The notes: generated from the letters alone by a model not told the origin. 9,707 nt of DNA from Deltaproteobacteria bacterium (GCA_018262455.1 JAGSPR010000259.1:1-9707), one strand, 5' to 3'. Numbered from the stretch's first letter, positions 1-6,326 are shown. Translations and numbers: made by a program.

Positions 1-1
1 C

Positions 2-244
2 CTGACCGAGCTCAAGGTCGATGCGTCGGGCTCCTCGGCCAAGGTCTCCTGCAAAGTCAGTATGTTACTCGCGAGTTACCCCGAGAAGAGCATGTTCGGG
101 TTCCTCAACGGCGGCGCCGCGGTGCAAGCTAGCTCGTCGCCCAGCGAGATTTCGCTGGCAGGGCAGGATTGCGTGGCGGCCGTCATCGAAAGCTTGATCA
201 CGAAGCAGATTGTTCCGACGATCAATTCCAAGGTCGGGCCCTAG
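2..244 (+). CDS. C-terminal end of an unrecognised protein (5' truncated by window)
   Basis: The reading frame is open from the left edge to a TAG at 242-244, leaving the last 80 residues. The first in-window ATG (62) is internal, because the frame is open upstream with the same GC-rich third positions. The visible part has a serine-rich beta-like stretch and ends in an amphipathic segment (DCVAAVIESL, then IVPTI). There are two cysteines, one near the window start (SCKVS) and one in DCVAA. I see no membrane span or catalytic motif. It lies 10 bp upstream of a membrane-protein gene on the same strand, so the two are probably co-transcribed. I do not recognise the family; a secreted or envelope protein is a guess from the neighbours only. 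Confidence 0.7.
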   Translation: MTELKVDASGSSAKVSCKVSMLLASYPEKSMFGFLNGGAAVQASSSPSEISLAGQDCVAAVIESLITKQIVPTINSKVGP

Positions 245-254
245 CCCTCACACC

Positions 255-1076
255 ATGACCAAAGCAGGCGATACCCGCGGCTACAAGCGGAGCTGGAAGA
301 ACCTCTTGATCAACAAGAAGTACCAGCTGCGCTTCACGCTGTTCATGGTGGGGCTGTCGGCCTTGTTGATGGGCGGCCTCGGATTCTGGATCATGGTCGT
401 CGCGAACGAGACGACGAAGGTCAGCATCACCAGCGAGCGCGGCAAGCGCTGCGAGCCCGTTCCGACGATCGAGGCGCCGCACGAGGAAGCTCCGGCGCCC
501 GTGACGCCGATGAAGCTGCCCGATGGGCCGGATGGTGCGGGTTCGCAACCTGTGCGGCCTGGCGGGTCCAAGATCAACGTCACGCTCGATGAGATGGAGG
601 TTCCCAAGCCCCAGCTCGTGATCCCGGCCGTGCCGAAGGATTTCGGCGCGAAGGTGGTCGAACACTGGACGTGCGAGGTCTCGATCGCTTCGAAGGTCGT
701 CGCACTGGAGCGCGGCCGCATGCAGATCCTGCTGGCGCTGATCGCCACCGGCCTCCTGCTGGTGTTCGGGCTCGCCGCGTACGGGATCAAGATGACCCAC
801 CGGGTGGCCGGGCCGCTGTTCAAGGTCCAGCTCTACCTCGCGAAGATGCGCAGCGGCCGGTTCGACAAGGTCTACAACCTGCGCAAGGGCGATCAGCTCG
901 TCAGCTTCTACGACCACTTCAAGCTCGCGCACGCCGGCATCGTGAAGATGCAGGAATCCGACATCGAGCGCATGACGTCCGTGATCGCGGCAGCGGAAGC
1001 GGCCGGGGCAGGCGACCACCCGTCGGTGGTTGCGATGCGCGAGATGCTCGCGCGAAAGAAGCAGTCCCTTGAGTGA
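255..1076 (+). CDS. Two-span membrane protein with HAMP-like juxtamembrane region (first of a tandem paralogous pair)
   Basis: Protein of 273 aa. A basic N-terminus (YKRSW, NKKYQLR) precedes span 1 at about residues 26-50. A Pro-rich extracytoplasmic region of about 95 residues follows with two cysteines (66 and 130) that could form a disulfide. Span 2 is at about 146-169. Immediately after it comes MTHRVAGPLFKVQ (170-182), the juxtamembrane signature seen in many HAMP-type sensor proteins, then KMRSGRFDKV and a helical C-terminus ending ARKKQSLE. No kinase, methyl-accepting or cyclase output domain follows, so it is a sensor-like stub or scaffold. Start choice: ATG 255 lies 10 bp after the upstream stop, whereas an in-frame ATG at 210 would overlap that gene by 35 bp and add an unlikely N-terminus. 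Alignment with the next gene supports 255, since both begin with a short polar stretch and then [YK]YKR. Role inferred: inner-membrane stress sensing together with the PspA protein downstream. Confidence 0.8.
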   Translation: MTKAGDTRGYKRSWKNLLINKKYQLRFTLFMVGLSALLMGGLGFWIMVVANETTKVSITSERGKRCEPVPTIEAPHEEAPAPVTPMKLPDGPDGAGSQPVRPGGSKINVTLDEMEVPKPQLVIPAVPKDFGAKVVEHWTCEVSIASKVVALERGRMQILLALIATGLLLVFGLAAYGIKMTHRVAGPLFKVQLYLAKMRSGRFDKVYNLRKGDQLVSFYDHFKLAHAGIVKMQESDIERMTSVIAAAEAAGAGDHPSVVAMREMLARKKQSLE

Positions 1077-1449
1077 TCCCACCGCTGCCACGCCGGCCGC
1101 CGCAGGACCGCGACCGAAGTACAAGCGCAAGCTGTCGAACTACATGCTCGATAAGCGGCTGCAGCTTCGCTACATCCTCGTGGTCACGATCCTGTCCGGC
1201 CTCATCGCGGGCGCGCTCGGCCGGATGATCTATCACCAGCAGAGCCTGTCGACCCAGTCGATCGAGGAAGACCTGTTCGAGCTCGCCGGCGGTGACGACA
1301 AGGACGTCAAGAACATCACGAACGACTACGAGAAGCAGGATCGCATGCTCGTCTACAAGATGGTCGGCGCGGGCATCGGCCTCGTGATCATCCTGTCGCT
1401 CTACCTCGTGATCATGACCCACAAGGTCGCCGGCCCGCTGTTCAAGGTC
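792..1449 (+). repeat. Diverged direct repeat inside the tandem paralogues (792-827 and 1414-1449)
   Basis: The 36-bp stretch encoding MTHRVAGPLFKV at 792-827 recurs as MTHKVAGPLFKV at 1414-1449 with 32 of 36 bases identical by hand count. Two of the four changes are at third codon positions (GTG/GTC, GGG/GGC) and two are in the Arg/Lys codon. It marks the most conserved part of the duplicated gene pair and is coding, not a mobile or regulatory repeat. Confidence 0.75.
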
Positions 1450-1728
1450 TCGATGTATTTCGATCGGATGGCCGAAGGCAGGCTCGGAAACGTCACCCCG
1501 CTCAGACGAGGCGACATGTTGCAGGACTTCTACGTCAACTTCAAAGACATGCACGACGCCGTCCGGGCGAGTGCGGCGGAGGATGTGGTCGCGCTCGAGT
1601 CTGGTCTGAAGAACCTCCGCGAATCGCGCAACCAGGGGGACTACCGCGGCGAGGCTCACTCCAAGCTCGCCGAGGAGCTCGACCTGCTGGAGCAGCACCT
1701 CGTTCAGCGCAAGAAGCAGCTTGGCTAG
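1069..1728 (+). CDS. Two-span membrane protein with HAMP-like region (second paralogue)
   Basis: Protein of 219 aa, clearly paralogous to the preceding gene. KYKRKL...DKRLQLRY matches YKRSW...NKKYQLRF, and MTHKVAGPLFKVSMY matches MTHRVAGPLFKVQLY. Span 1 is at about 34-55, a short acidic loop at 56-93 replaces the long Pro-rich loop of its partner, and span 2 is at about 95-116. The HAMP-like region (116-165) is followed by a charged helical tail ending QRKKQLG. Start choice: TTG at 1069 overlaps the upstream gene by 8 bp (TTGAGTGA) and has AAGAAG 7 nt upstream. ATG 1144 would remove the basic N-terminus conserved with the paralogue. ATG 1030 would lengthen the overlap to 47 bp and add a Cys/Arg-rich non-homologous segment. 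Overlapping start and stop imply translational coupling. It lacks the loop cysteines of its partner, so the two copies have diverged in the sensing part. No output domain is visible. Confidence 0.8.
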   Translation: MSDPTAATPAAAGPRPKYKRKLSNYMLDKRLQLRYILVVTILSGLIAGALGRMIYHQQSLSTQSIEEDLFELAGGDDKDVKNITNDYEKQDRMLVYKMVGAGIGLVIILSLYLVIMTHKVAGPLFKVSMYFDRMAEGRLGNVTPLRRGDMLQDFYVNFKDMHDAVRASAAEDVVALESGLKNLRESRNQGDYRGEAHSKLAEELDLLEQHLVQRKKQLG

Positions 1729-1783
1729 GCTGTTCTACGACCCGTCCCGCGAGCGCTACCGCACGTGGCTCGGCAAAGACTGA
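1721..1783 (+). CDS. Possible 20-residue small ORF at the end of the HAMP-like operon
   Basis: A TTG-initiated frame overlaps the TAG stop of the upstream gene by 8 bp and runs to TGA at 1781-1783. The product would be Met/Leu-ARLFYDPSRE followed by RYRTWLGKD. Almost all codons end in G or C, like real genes here. The junction copies the one before the second paralogue: in both, AAGAAGCAG precedes a CTTG whose TTG overlaps the stop. It may be a real coupled microprotein, the remnant of a third gene copy, or chance in a 70-bp gap. The C-terminus of the upstream gene (RKKQLG) matches that of its paralogue (RKKQSLE), so a frameshifted extension of that gene is less likely. Low confidence because of its length. 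Confidence 0.3.
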   Translation: MARLFYDPSRERYRTWLGKD

Positions 1784-1785
1784 GC

Positions 1786-1791
1786 TAGAGT
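1786..1791 (+). promoter_or_regulatory. Putative -10 element (TAGAGT) just before pspA
   Basis: TAGAGT fits a TAnnnT -10 hexamer and sits 7 nt before the ATG at 1799. I see no convincing -35 at 16-18 bp spacing. Transcription starting here would give an essentially leaderless message. This is weaker than the other cases in this window, and pspA may also be read from the upstream operon. Confidence 0.35.
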
Positions 1792-1798
1792 GACGCGC

Positions 1799-2563
1799 AT
1801 GGGCTTCTTCTCGAAGTTGAAGGGCGGCATCTCGAGCAAAGCGAACAGTGCTCTCGACCGGGCGATCGATCCCGAGAAGGAGCTCGACATGGCGATCCTC
1901 GAGCTCGAGGAGGGCCGCAAGAAGGCGCTCCAGGAGCTCGTCTCGTACAAGGCGACCGCGAAGACCCTCGAGCAGGACGTCGAGAAGTACAAGGCGAAGG
2001 CGACCGAGTGGGAGCGCCGCGCGATGGTAGCGGTGCGCGCCGGCGACGACGAGGCCGCGAAGACCGCGCTCAAGGAGAAGAAGGCCGCGGAGGCTGAGGT
2101 CGTCAAGATCGAGCGCGACATGCACGAGGCCGCGAGCTACGCGATCCAGCTCAACAAGAGCCGCAAGGAGTTCGAGACCAAGCTGAAGGTCATCAAGCTC
2201 CGAAAGGGCACGCTCGCGACGCAGATCGCGGCAGCGCGCTCGGCCAATGGTGACGCGTTCGGAAACGACTCGTCGGTGTGGGACCGGTTCCAGCAGGCCG
2301 AAGACCGGATCGACTCCGAAGCGATCGCGACCGAGGTCGACTCGGCCATGCGTGGCGAGGACATGGAGGCCCACATGTTCGACGCCAAGCTGGCGCGCGC
2401 CGCGAGCGACGCGAACCTGCTCGGCGTGCCTGACGGCCCCGAGGACGCGCTGTCGAAGCTCAAGACCAAGATGCTCGCAGAGAAGGCGGCCAAGGCGCAG
2501 AAATCGCTCGAAGCTGCAAAACCCGAAGCGCCTGGTCCTGCCGACGACAAGCCCAAGAAGTAG
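1799..2563 (+). CDS. pspA: PspA/IM30 (Vipp1) family protein
   Basis: Protein of 254 aa starting MGFFSKLKGG, the short amphipathic N-terminal helix expected of the family (often MGIFSR or similar). A long, nearly uninterrupted alpha-helical coiled coil runs from about residue 25 to 190, rich in Glu, Lys, Ala and Arg, with the usual family pattern DPEKELDMAILELEE and later AGDDEAAKTAL. PspA-type proteins are peripheral inner-membrane, ESCRT-III-like scaffolds that stabilise stressed membranes, and in some bacteria they restrain a transcription activator. This one is somewhat longer than E. coli PspA (222 aa) because of a low-complexity Ala/Pro/Lys tail after about residue 230. Start: ATG 1799 is preferred over the in-frame GTG at 1790, because it leaves the canonical N-terminal helix at the very end. 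No pspB/C/F homologues are visible; the two HAMP-like membrane proteins upstream on the same strand are the obvious candidate partners, by inference. Confidence 0.88.
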   Translation: MGFFSKLKGGISSKANSALDRAIDPEKELDMAILELEEGRKKALQELVSYKATAKTLEQDVEKYKAKATEWERRAMVAVRAGDDEAAKTALKEKKAAEAEVVKIERDMHEAASYAIQLNKSRKEFETKLKVIKLRKGTLATQIAAARSANGDAFGNDSSVWDRFQQAEDRIDSEAIATEVDSAMRGEDMEAHMFDAKLARAASDANLLGVPDGPEDALSKLKTKMLAEKAAKAQKSLEAAKPEAPGPADDKPKK

Positions 2564-2611
2564 CCCGTGACCGACCCGTGTCTTCCCCGACCAAAGCTTC
2601 AGGTCGTGCTG

Positions 2612-2638
2612 TTGTCCAATCGTCGGTCCCCTTATAGT
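2612..2638 (+). promoter_or_regulatory. Putative promoter of the ECF sigma gene
   Basis: TTGTCC (2612-2617) and TATAGT (2633-2638) are separated by 15 bp, a little short for a sigma-70 promoter. TATAGT differs from the consensus -10 at one base. The start codon at 2647 lies only 8 nt after the hexamer, so the transcript would begin at or just before the ATG. No Shine-Dalgarno is present upstream. The rest of the 83-bp gap after pspA holds only a weak 5-bp stem (2588-2606) without a T-tract. Confidence 0.5.
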
Positions 2639-2646
2639 GCCCGCTG

Positions 2647-3258
2647 ATGGGTGACGAGGATCCAGACCTCGAACTGGCTCGCCAGGGCGACCGAGACGCA
2701 TTCGGTCGACTCGTTCGGCAGCATCAACGACGCGTGTACGCCGCAGCCTTGCATATCCTCGGAAACCACAGTGACGCCGATGACGTCACGCAGGAGAGCT
2801 TCGTTCGCGCCTATCGCGGCCTGAAGACCTTCGATGGTCGAGCCGACTTCTTCACCTGGCTGTATCGGATCACCGTCAACACGGCGCTCAATGCGCTGCG
2901 GTCCGACAAGCGCGGCGCCGCGCTCCAGCACCGCGGGCTCGCCGAGTCGTCGCATGTCGGCGGCAGGCCCGAGGCGCTCGGGCACGTCGTGCAGAGCCCC
3001 GCACAGAAGGCGCAGCTGGCCGCAGAGGTCACGCGCGTGCTCGAAGCGGTGGCAGCCCTGTCTCCTCCGCTGCGCGTCACCTTGGTGCTTGCTACGGTCG
3101 AGGAGTTGCCGCACAAGCAGATCGCCGAGATCCTTGAGATCCCTGAGGGAACCGTGGCGTGGCGCGTCAATGAGGCTCGCCGGCTGCTCAAGCTTCGGCT
3201 CGCTGCCACCCCTGAGCCAACGCCGGCCGCCACGCCGGGCGCCACCATCACCAAGTAG
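2647..3258 (+). CDS. RNA polymerase ECF-type sigma factor (sigma-70 family, RpoE-like)
   Basis: Protein of 203 aa with the two-domain ECF layout. Region 2 is at about 21-90: QHQRRVYAAA, then DADDVTQESFVRAY (43-56) matching the conserved DDxxQexF, and TWLYRITVN (70-78). A linker follows, then region 4 at about 128-185 with a helix-turn-helix (HKQIAEIL, then PEGTVAWRVNEARRLL). It would direct core RNA polymerase to a dedicated set of promoters, usually in response to envelope stress. A Pro/Thr/Ala tail of about 18 residues follows region 4. ATG 2647 is the first plausible start and places region 2 at normal distance. The gene 11 bp downstream encodes a single-span protein in the usual anti-sigma position. 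The exact ECF subgroup cannot be assigned by eye. Confidence 0.93.
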   Translation: MGDEDPDLELARQGDRDAFGRLVRQHQRRVYAAALHILGNHSDADDVTQESFVRAYRGLKTFDGRADFFTWLYRITVNTALNALRSDKRGAALQHRGLAESSHVGGRPEALGHVVQSPAQKAQLAAEVTRVLEAVAALSPPLRVTLVLATVEELPHKQIAEILEIPEGTVAWRVNEARRLLKLRLAATPEPTPAATPGATITK

Positions 3259-3269
3259 CTGTAACCGCC

Positions 3270-4649
3270 ATGCCAGACGAGATGGACGACCTGATCCGCC
3301 GCGCGATGAAAACCCTGGACGACCAGGTGCCGACAGGTTATTTCGATGGCCTTCCACAACGGACGCTCATGCGTCTGGAGAGCAGCAGCATGCAACCCAC
3401 GCAGCAGACCCCGGTCGAGCGCGACGCAAGTGCCAGTGGAGCGATCAGTGGCGCGACGGGCGTGCCGCCCACGGATCGCAAGGACGATTCGGGGCTGCAT
3501 GACATCCGCAACCTGGCGAGCTCGGCTCGTAGCCGGCTATCGTCGCGTCGGATCTCGACGACCCCGCCCATCGATGAGGACGTCCTCGCCTCGTCGTCGG
3601 CCGGGTGGAAAGCCGTCGCGCTGCCCGAGCCCGCGAAGATGGTCTCGCTGCCTGATCTCGCCGATCTGCCGACCAAGGCCGAGATCAAGGCGATCGAGAA
3701 GTCGGCGCGCAAATCGAAGCCGTCCGACGCACCGCTGACGGTCGCCCCGGTGACGGACGCTCCTGTAGCAGCCGCACCGGTCCGGGCAGCACCGATCGCC
3801 GCCCCGCTCACGGCGGTCGCTGCCGTCGAAGCCGCGCCGATTCCGATGATCGGCTCGCGGATCTCCGGCGCGGCCAGGCCCGTGAAGCAACCCGGCAAGA
3901 ACCGCGGCGCCCTGATCGGCGTGGTCGGTCTCGGGCTTGCCGCCGCCGCCGGCGGCGCGATCTACCTGGGAACCCGCCCGTCCGAGCCTGCCGCGCCCGT
4001 CGCCGACAACAAGATTGCCCGGGCCAGCCTCGAGACCACCCCGGTCGCGCCGGCCCCCAAGCCGGAGCCCTCGGTCGCGACCATCGCAACCGACGAAGCT
4101 GCGACCGGCGCGGCTGCGCCCGATCAGGCGAAGCCGCCCGAGCCCGCGGACCTGGGCAAGGATGCCAAGCTCGATCATTCCGTGAAGCCCAAGGGCGCTG
4201 CCGTGGGCAAGCCCTCGAAGACAGAGAACCCCACGACCGAAGCCCCCCCGGTCGCCGACCCGGCGCTCAAGAAGGGCGACAAGCCGGTCAAGAAGGACGG
4301 CGAGGCCGAGCCGAACTTCGACGACCTGCTCAAGGAAGCCGGCGTCTCGGACAAGCACAAGGAGAAGGGACCGGTCCTCGACAACAAGTCGTTGTCAGGC
4401 GGCGACTTCAAGGCCGGCATGAGCGCGATCGCGGGCAAAGCCCAGGGTTGCTACGCCGGGACCCAGGGCACGGCGACGGTGAAGCTCACGGTCGCGCCCT
4501 CGGGCAAGGTCTCCAAGGTCTCGGTGTCCGGAGCGTTTGCCGGGACGCCGGTGGCCACCTGCGTCGAGAATGCAGTGAAGAACGCCACGTTCCCACCCTG
4601 GGACGGTGGCCCGCAGAGCTTCGGTTACAGCTACCTGCTCTCCGAGTAG
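3270..4649 (+). CDS. Single-span protein, putative anti-sigma factor with periplasmic AgmX/TonB-like C-terminal domain
   Basis: Protein of 459 aa. A short helical N-terminus (MDDLIRRAMKTLDDQVPTGYF) is followed by a disordered Ser/Thr and Ala/Pro-rich cytoplasmic region with APV/API repeats at about 158-190. One hydrophobic span (about 214-234, GALIGVVGLGLAAAAGG) comes next, then a Pro/Lys-rich linker. The C-terminal domain (about 350-459) contains GKAQGCYAGTQGTATVKL, SGKVSKVSV and TCVENAVKNATFPPW. That layout, with paired cysteines 394 and 431, is that of the AgmX/TonB-like domain common in myxobacterial envelope proteins. Position right after an ECF sigma gene (11-bp gap) suggests it anchors or inhibits that sigma factor. 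No zinc-binding HxxxCxxC anti-sigma motif is present, so this role is inferred from synteny and topology. Alternative: a TonB-like envelope protein merely belonging to the sigma regulon. Confidence 0.8.
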   Translation: MPDEMDDLIRRAMKTLDDQVPTGYFDGLPQRTLMRLESSSMQPTQQTPVERDASASGAISGATGVPPTDRKDDSGLHDIRNLASSARSRLSSRRISTTPPIDEDVLASSSAGWKAVALPEPAKMVSLPDLADLPTKAEIKAIEKSARKSKPSDAPLTVAPVTDAPVAAAPVRAAPIAAPLTAVAAVEAAPIPMIGSRISGAARPVKQPGKNRGALIGVVGLGLAAAAGGAIYLGTRPSEPAAPVADNKIARASLETTPVAPAPKPEPSVATIATDEAATGAAAPDQAKPPEPADLGKDAKLDHSVKPKGAAVGKPSKTENPTTEAPPVADPALKKGDKPVKKDGEAEPNFDDLLKEAGVSDKHKEKGPVLDNKSLSGGDFKAGMSAIAGKAQGCYAGTQGTATVKLTVAPSGKVSKVSVSGAFAGTPVATCVENAVKNATFPPWDGGPQSFGYSYLLSE

Positions 4650-4668
4650 CTCCTCACCCTGACCAGCT

Positions 4669-4697
4669 TGTCGATGTCGGGCGGCCCGGGATAGGGT
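4669..4697 (+). promoter_or_regulatory. Putative promoter of the hydratase gene
   Basis: TTGTCG (4669-4674) and TAGGGT (4692-4697) are spaced by exactly 17 bp, and the ATG follows 12 nt after the -10. A transcript starting about 7 nt below the hexamer would have a leader of only a few nucleotides. No GGAG-type ribosome-binding site is visible. The promoter lies in the 60-bp gap after the previous gene. Confidence 0.5.
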
Positions 4698-4709
4698 CGG
4701 CCCTTCGTC

Positions 4710-5774
4710 ATGCGCAAGGTTTCGACGGGTCGCTTCTTCGAGGATTTCGGCATCGGCCAGCACATGGTCCATGCCATTCCCAGAACGCTGCACGGCGGCG
4801 ATATCTCGGCGTACATGGCGCTCACCGGCGAGCGCAATCCGCTGGCATCGTCGACCGAGCTCGCGCGCTCGCTTGGGTTCCAGCGCGAGGTCATCCCCGA
4901 CCTGCTGGTGTTTCACATCGTCTTCGGCAAGTCGGTCGGCGATATCTCGCACAACGCCAGCGCGAACCTCGGCTACGCCGATGTGCGGTTCCTCCGGCCG
5001 GTGTACCCGGGCGACACACTCGTTGCCGAGAGCGACGTGATCGGGCTGCGCGAGGTCTCGAGCCGCGAGGCGGGCGTGGTCTACGTGCGGACGCGCGGCA
5101 CCAACCAGAAGGGCCAGGAGGTGCTGTCGTTCGTCCGCTGGGTGATGGTGCCCAAACGCGACGTGGCCCAGGCGCGTGACGTCAACACGGTCCCGCAGAT
5201 GCCGGCGGTCGTCACGGCGGACCGGATCCCGGTCCCCGAGGCGATGAACCTCCAGCGGTTCCCAGATCTCGTGTGGGCGTTCGGCTCGACCGCGCGGTGG
5301 GAGGACTACGCGGACGGCGAGCGCCTCGACCATCCCGATGCGATGACGATCGAGGACGCGGATCACATGCAGGCCACCCGGCTGTACCACAACAGCGCGC
5401 AGGTCCACTTCGACGCCCAGGGCATGGCCAGCTCGCGGTTCGGCAAGCGCCTCGTCTACGGCGGCCACGTCATCAGCGTGGCGATGGCACTCGCTCAGAA
5501 CGGCTTCCAGACGATGCTCCGGATCGCCGCGTGGAATGGTGGCGCGCACGTCGCTCCCACGTTCGGCGGCGACACGCTGCGCGCGTTCACCGAGGTGATC
5601 GAGCGTGCCGAGCTGCCGACCCGACGCGACGTCGGTGCGCTCCGGCTGCGGCTGTGCGCGGTCAAGAACGTCGCGGCCTCGGACCTGGCCTCGGTCCCGC
5701 CGCTGCTGTCGGGCACGAAGGAGCCGCGCATCGTGCTCGAGCTCGACTACTGGGCGCTGTTCCCGCGGCGCTGA
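4710..5774 (+). CDS. mch: Mesaconyl-CoA hydratase-like MaoC double-hotdog enzyme
   Basis: Protein of 354 aa, the size of bacterial mesaconyl-CoA hydratase (about 340-350 aa). The family reversibly hydrates mesaconyl-C1-CoA to beta-methylmalyl-CoA in the ethylmalonyl-CoA pathway and related routes. Two MaoC/hotdog halves are visible. The N-terminal one (about 1-155) has GRFFEDFGIGQ, LVFHIVFGKSVGDIS and ANLGYADVRFLRPVYPGDTL. The C-terminal one (about 190-350) has WEDYADGERLDH, NSAQVHFDA (228-236, a likely catalytic region), GGHVISVAMALAQNG and VAPTFGGDTL. These stretches agree closely with my memory of Rhodobacter-type Mch, including the order LVFHIVFGK...DIS and VGALRLRL. Start ATG 4710 gives the usual compact N-terminus. 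No crotonyl-CoA carboxylase, mutase or lyase genes lie nearby, so the pathway cannot be confirmed here. Other MaoC-type acyl-CoA hydratases are the alternative. The 3' end overlaps the minus-strand gene by 28 bp. Confidence 0.82.
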   Translation: MRKVSTGRFFEDFGIGQHMVHAIPRTLHGGDISAYMALTGERNPLASSTELARSLGFQREVIPDLLVFHIVFGKSVGDISHNASANLGYADVRFLRPVYPGDTLVAESDVIGLREVSSREAGVVYVRTRGTNQKGQEVLSFVRWVMVPKRDVAQARDVNTVPQMPAVVTADRIPVPEAMNLQRFPDLVWAFGSTARWEDYADGERLDHPDAMTIEDADHMQATRLYHNSAQVHFDAQGMASSRFGKRLVYGGHVISVAMALAQNGFQTMLRIAAWNGGAHVAPTFGGDTLRAFTEVIERAELPTRRDVGALRLRLCAVKNVAASDLASVPPLLSGTKEPRIVLELDYWALFPRR

Positions 5775-6241
5775 CCACGGCGCTCGCGCCACGCGATCCA
5801 TCCGGCGAGCACGGCGATCACCGCGAGCGAGATCCCGAGCACGGCGCGCAGCGGCCCTTTCGAAGCAGCCTCGACGGTGAACGGTCCCACCTTCGCGAGG
5901 GTCGGGCGGCTCGCGCCGACCTCCACGATGATCGTCGGCGCGAGCTCGGGCGCTGCAGCGTTTGCGAGCTGGCGAGCGGCATCGGCCACCGCGACGCGGT
6001 CTGCCTGGTCATCGACGATCACGACGAGGGAGGCACCGGCAGGCGAGGGAGCGGTGGTTGCGAGGGGATCGCGCGCCGCGTGCCGGAGCAGGACCTTGGC
6101 CTGGACGACGCCCGGAAGCGCCGCGAGCTGCGCCGCGAGCTGGTCGCCGTCGGCGAGATCGGCAGCGCGCTGGCGTTCCACGGGACCATCGACGGTGGGC
6201 GCGCACGCAGCGAGCACGAGCGCGAGGATCCAGGGCCGCAC
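5747..6241 (-). CDS. Small lipoprotein resembling the YscJ/FliF (SctJ) ring-building domain
   Basis: Protein of 164 aa starting at GTG 6241. The very short signal peptide ends in a lipobox L10-A-A-C13. Residues 33-108 resemble the second ring-building motif of SctJ/YscJ: DQLAAQLAALPGVVQAKVLL, a spacer, ASLVVIVDD (70-78), an alpha-helical VAVADAARQL stretch, then APTIIVEVG. A transmembrane span (about 131-151) and a basic cytoplasmic tail (WRERRGQRR) close the protein, as in SctJ. It is shorter than usual SctJ (about 240 aa or more) because the first ring domain is absent. No other type III secretion or flagellar gene is in the window. A lipid-anchored inner-membrane ring or scaffold role is inferred. 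Its 3' end overlaps the 3' end of the hydratase gene, and its start is divergent from the MutH-like gene. Confidence 0.72.
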   Translation of the reverse strand: MRPWILALVLAACAPTVDGPVERQRAADLADGDQLAAQLAALPGVVQAKVLLRHAARDPLATTAPSPAGASLVVIVDDQADRVAVADAARQLANAAAPELAPTIIVEVGASRPTLAKVGPFTVEAASKGPLRAVLGISLAVIAVLAGWIAWRERRGQRRGNSAQ

Positions 6242-6247
6242 CCGCTG

Positions 6248-6253
6248 ACGCTA
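6248..6253 (-). promoter_or_regulatory. Putative -10 element (TAGCGT) of the YscJ-like gene
   Basis: Read on the minus strand, TAGCGT lies 6 nt before the GTG start at 6241 within the 85-bp divergent intergenic region 6242-6326. No good -35 is visible. It matches the close-to-start TAnnGT pattern of the plus-strand genes. Confidence 0.35.
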
Positions 6254-6289
6254 TCACCTGTCCGACGCGTTCCCAGCACGCCACCACGG

Positions 6290-6318
6290 TTCACTTCCGC
6301 TCGCGATCTCGTTACGGT
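6290..6318 (+). promoter_or_regulatory. Putative promoter of the MutH-like gene
   Basis: TTCACT (6290-6295) and TACGGT (6313-6318) are 17 bp apart, and the GTG start at 6327 follows 8 nt later. There is no Shine-Dalgarno between them. It lies in the same divergent region as the minus-strand promoter above, so the two genes may share control. Confidence 0.45.
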
Positions 6319-6326
6319 GGACGCGC

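Noticed and set aside
210..254. Upstream ATG giving a 15-residue extension of the first HAMP-like protein
   Set aside because: It would overlap the preceding gene by 35 bp, and the second paralogue has no equivalent segment.
222..1130. Long minus-strand ORF of 302 codons opposite the first HAMP-like gene
   Set aside because: His/Arg/Leu-rich shadow without membrane or domain signatures. The plus-strand frame has paralogue conservation and membrane spans.
2588..2606. Stem CGACC/GGTCG as a terminator after pspA
   Set aside because: Only a 5-bp stem with a 9-nt loop and no T-tract.
4241..4250. C7 run in the TonB-like gene as a switch
   Set aside because: Shorter than the G8 tracts and expected in a Pro-rich GC-rich coding region.
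4395..5801. Minus-strand ORF of 468 codons opposite the hydratase gene
   Set aside because: A GC-rich antisense shadow. Its Arg/His/Asp-rich composition shows no family feature, while the plus strand encodes a recognisable double-hotdog enzyme.
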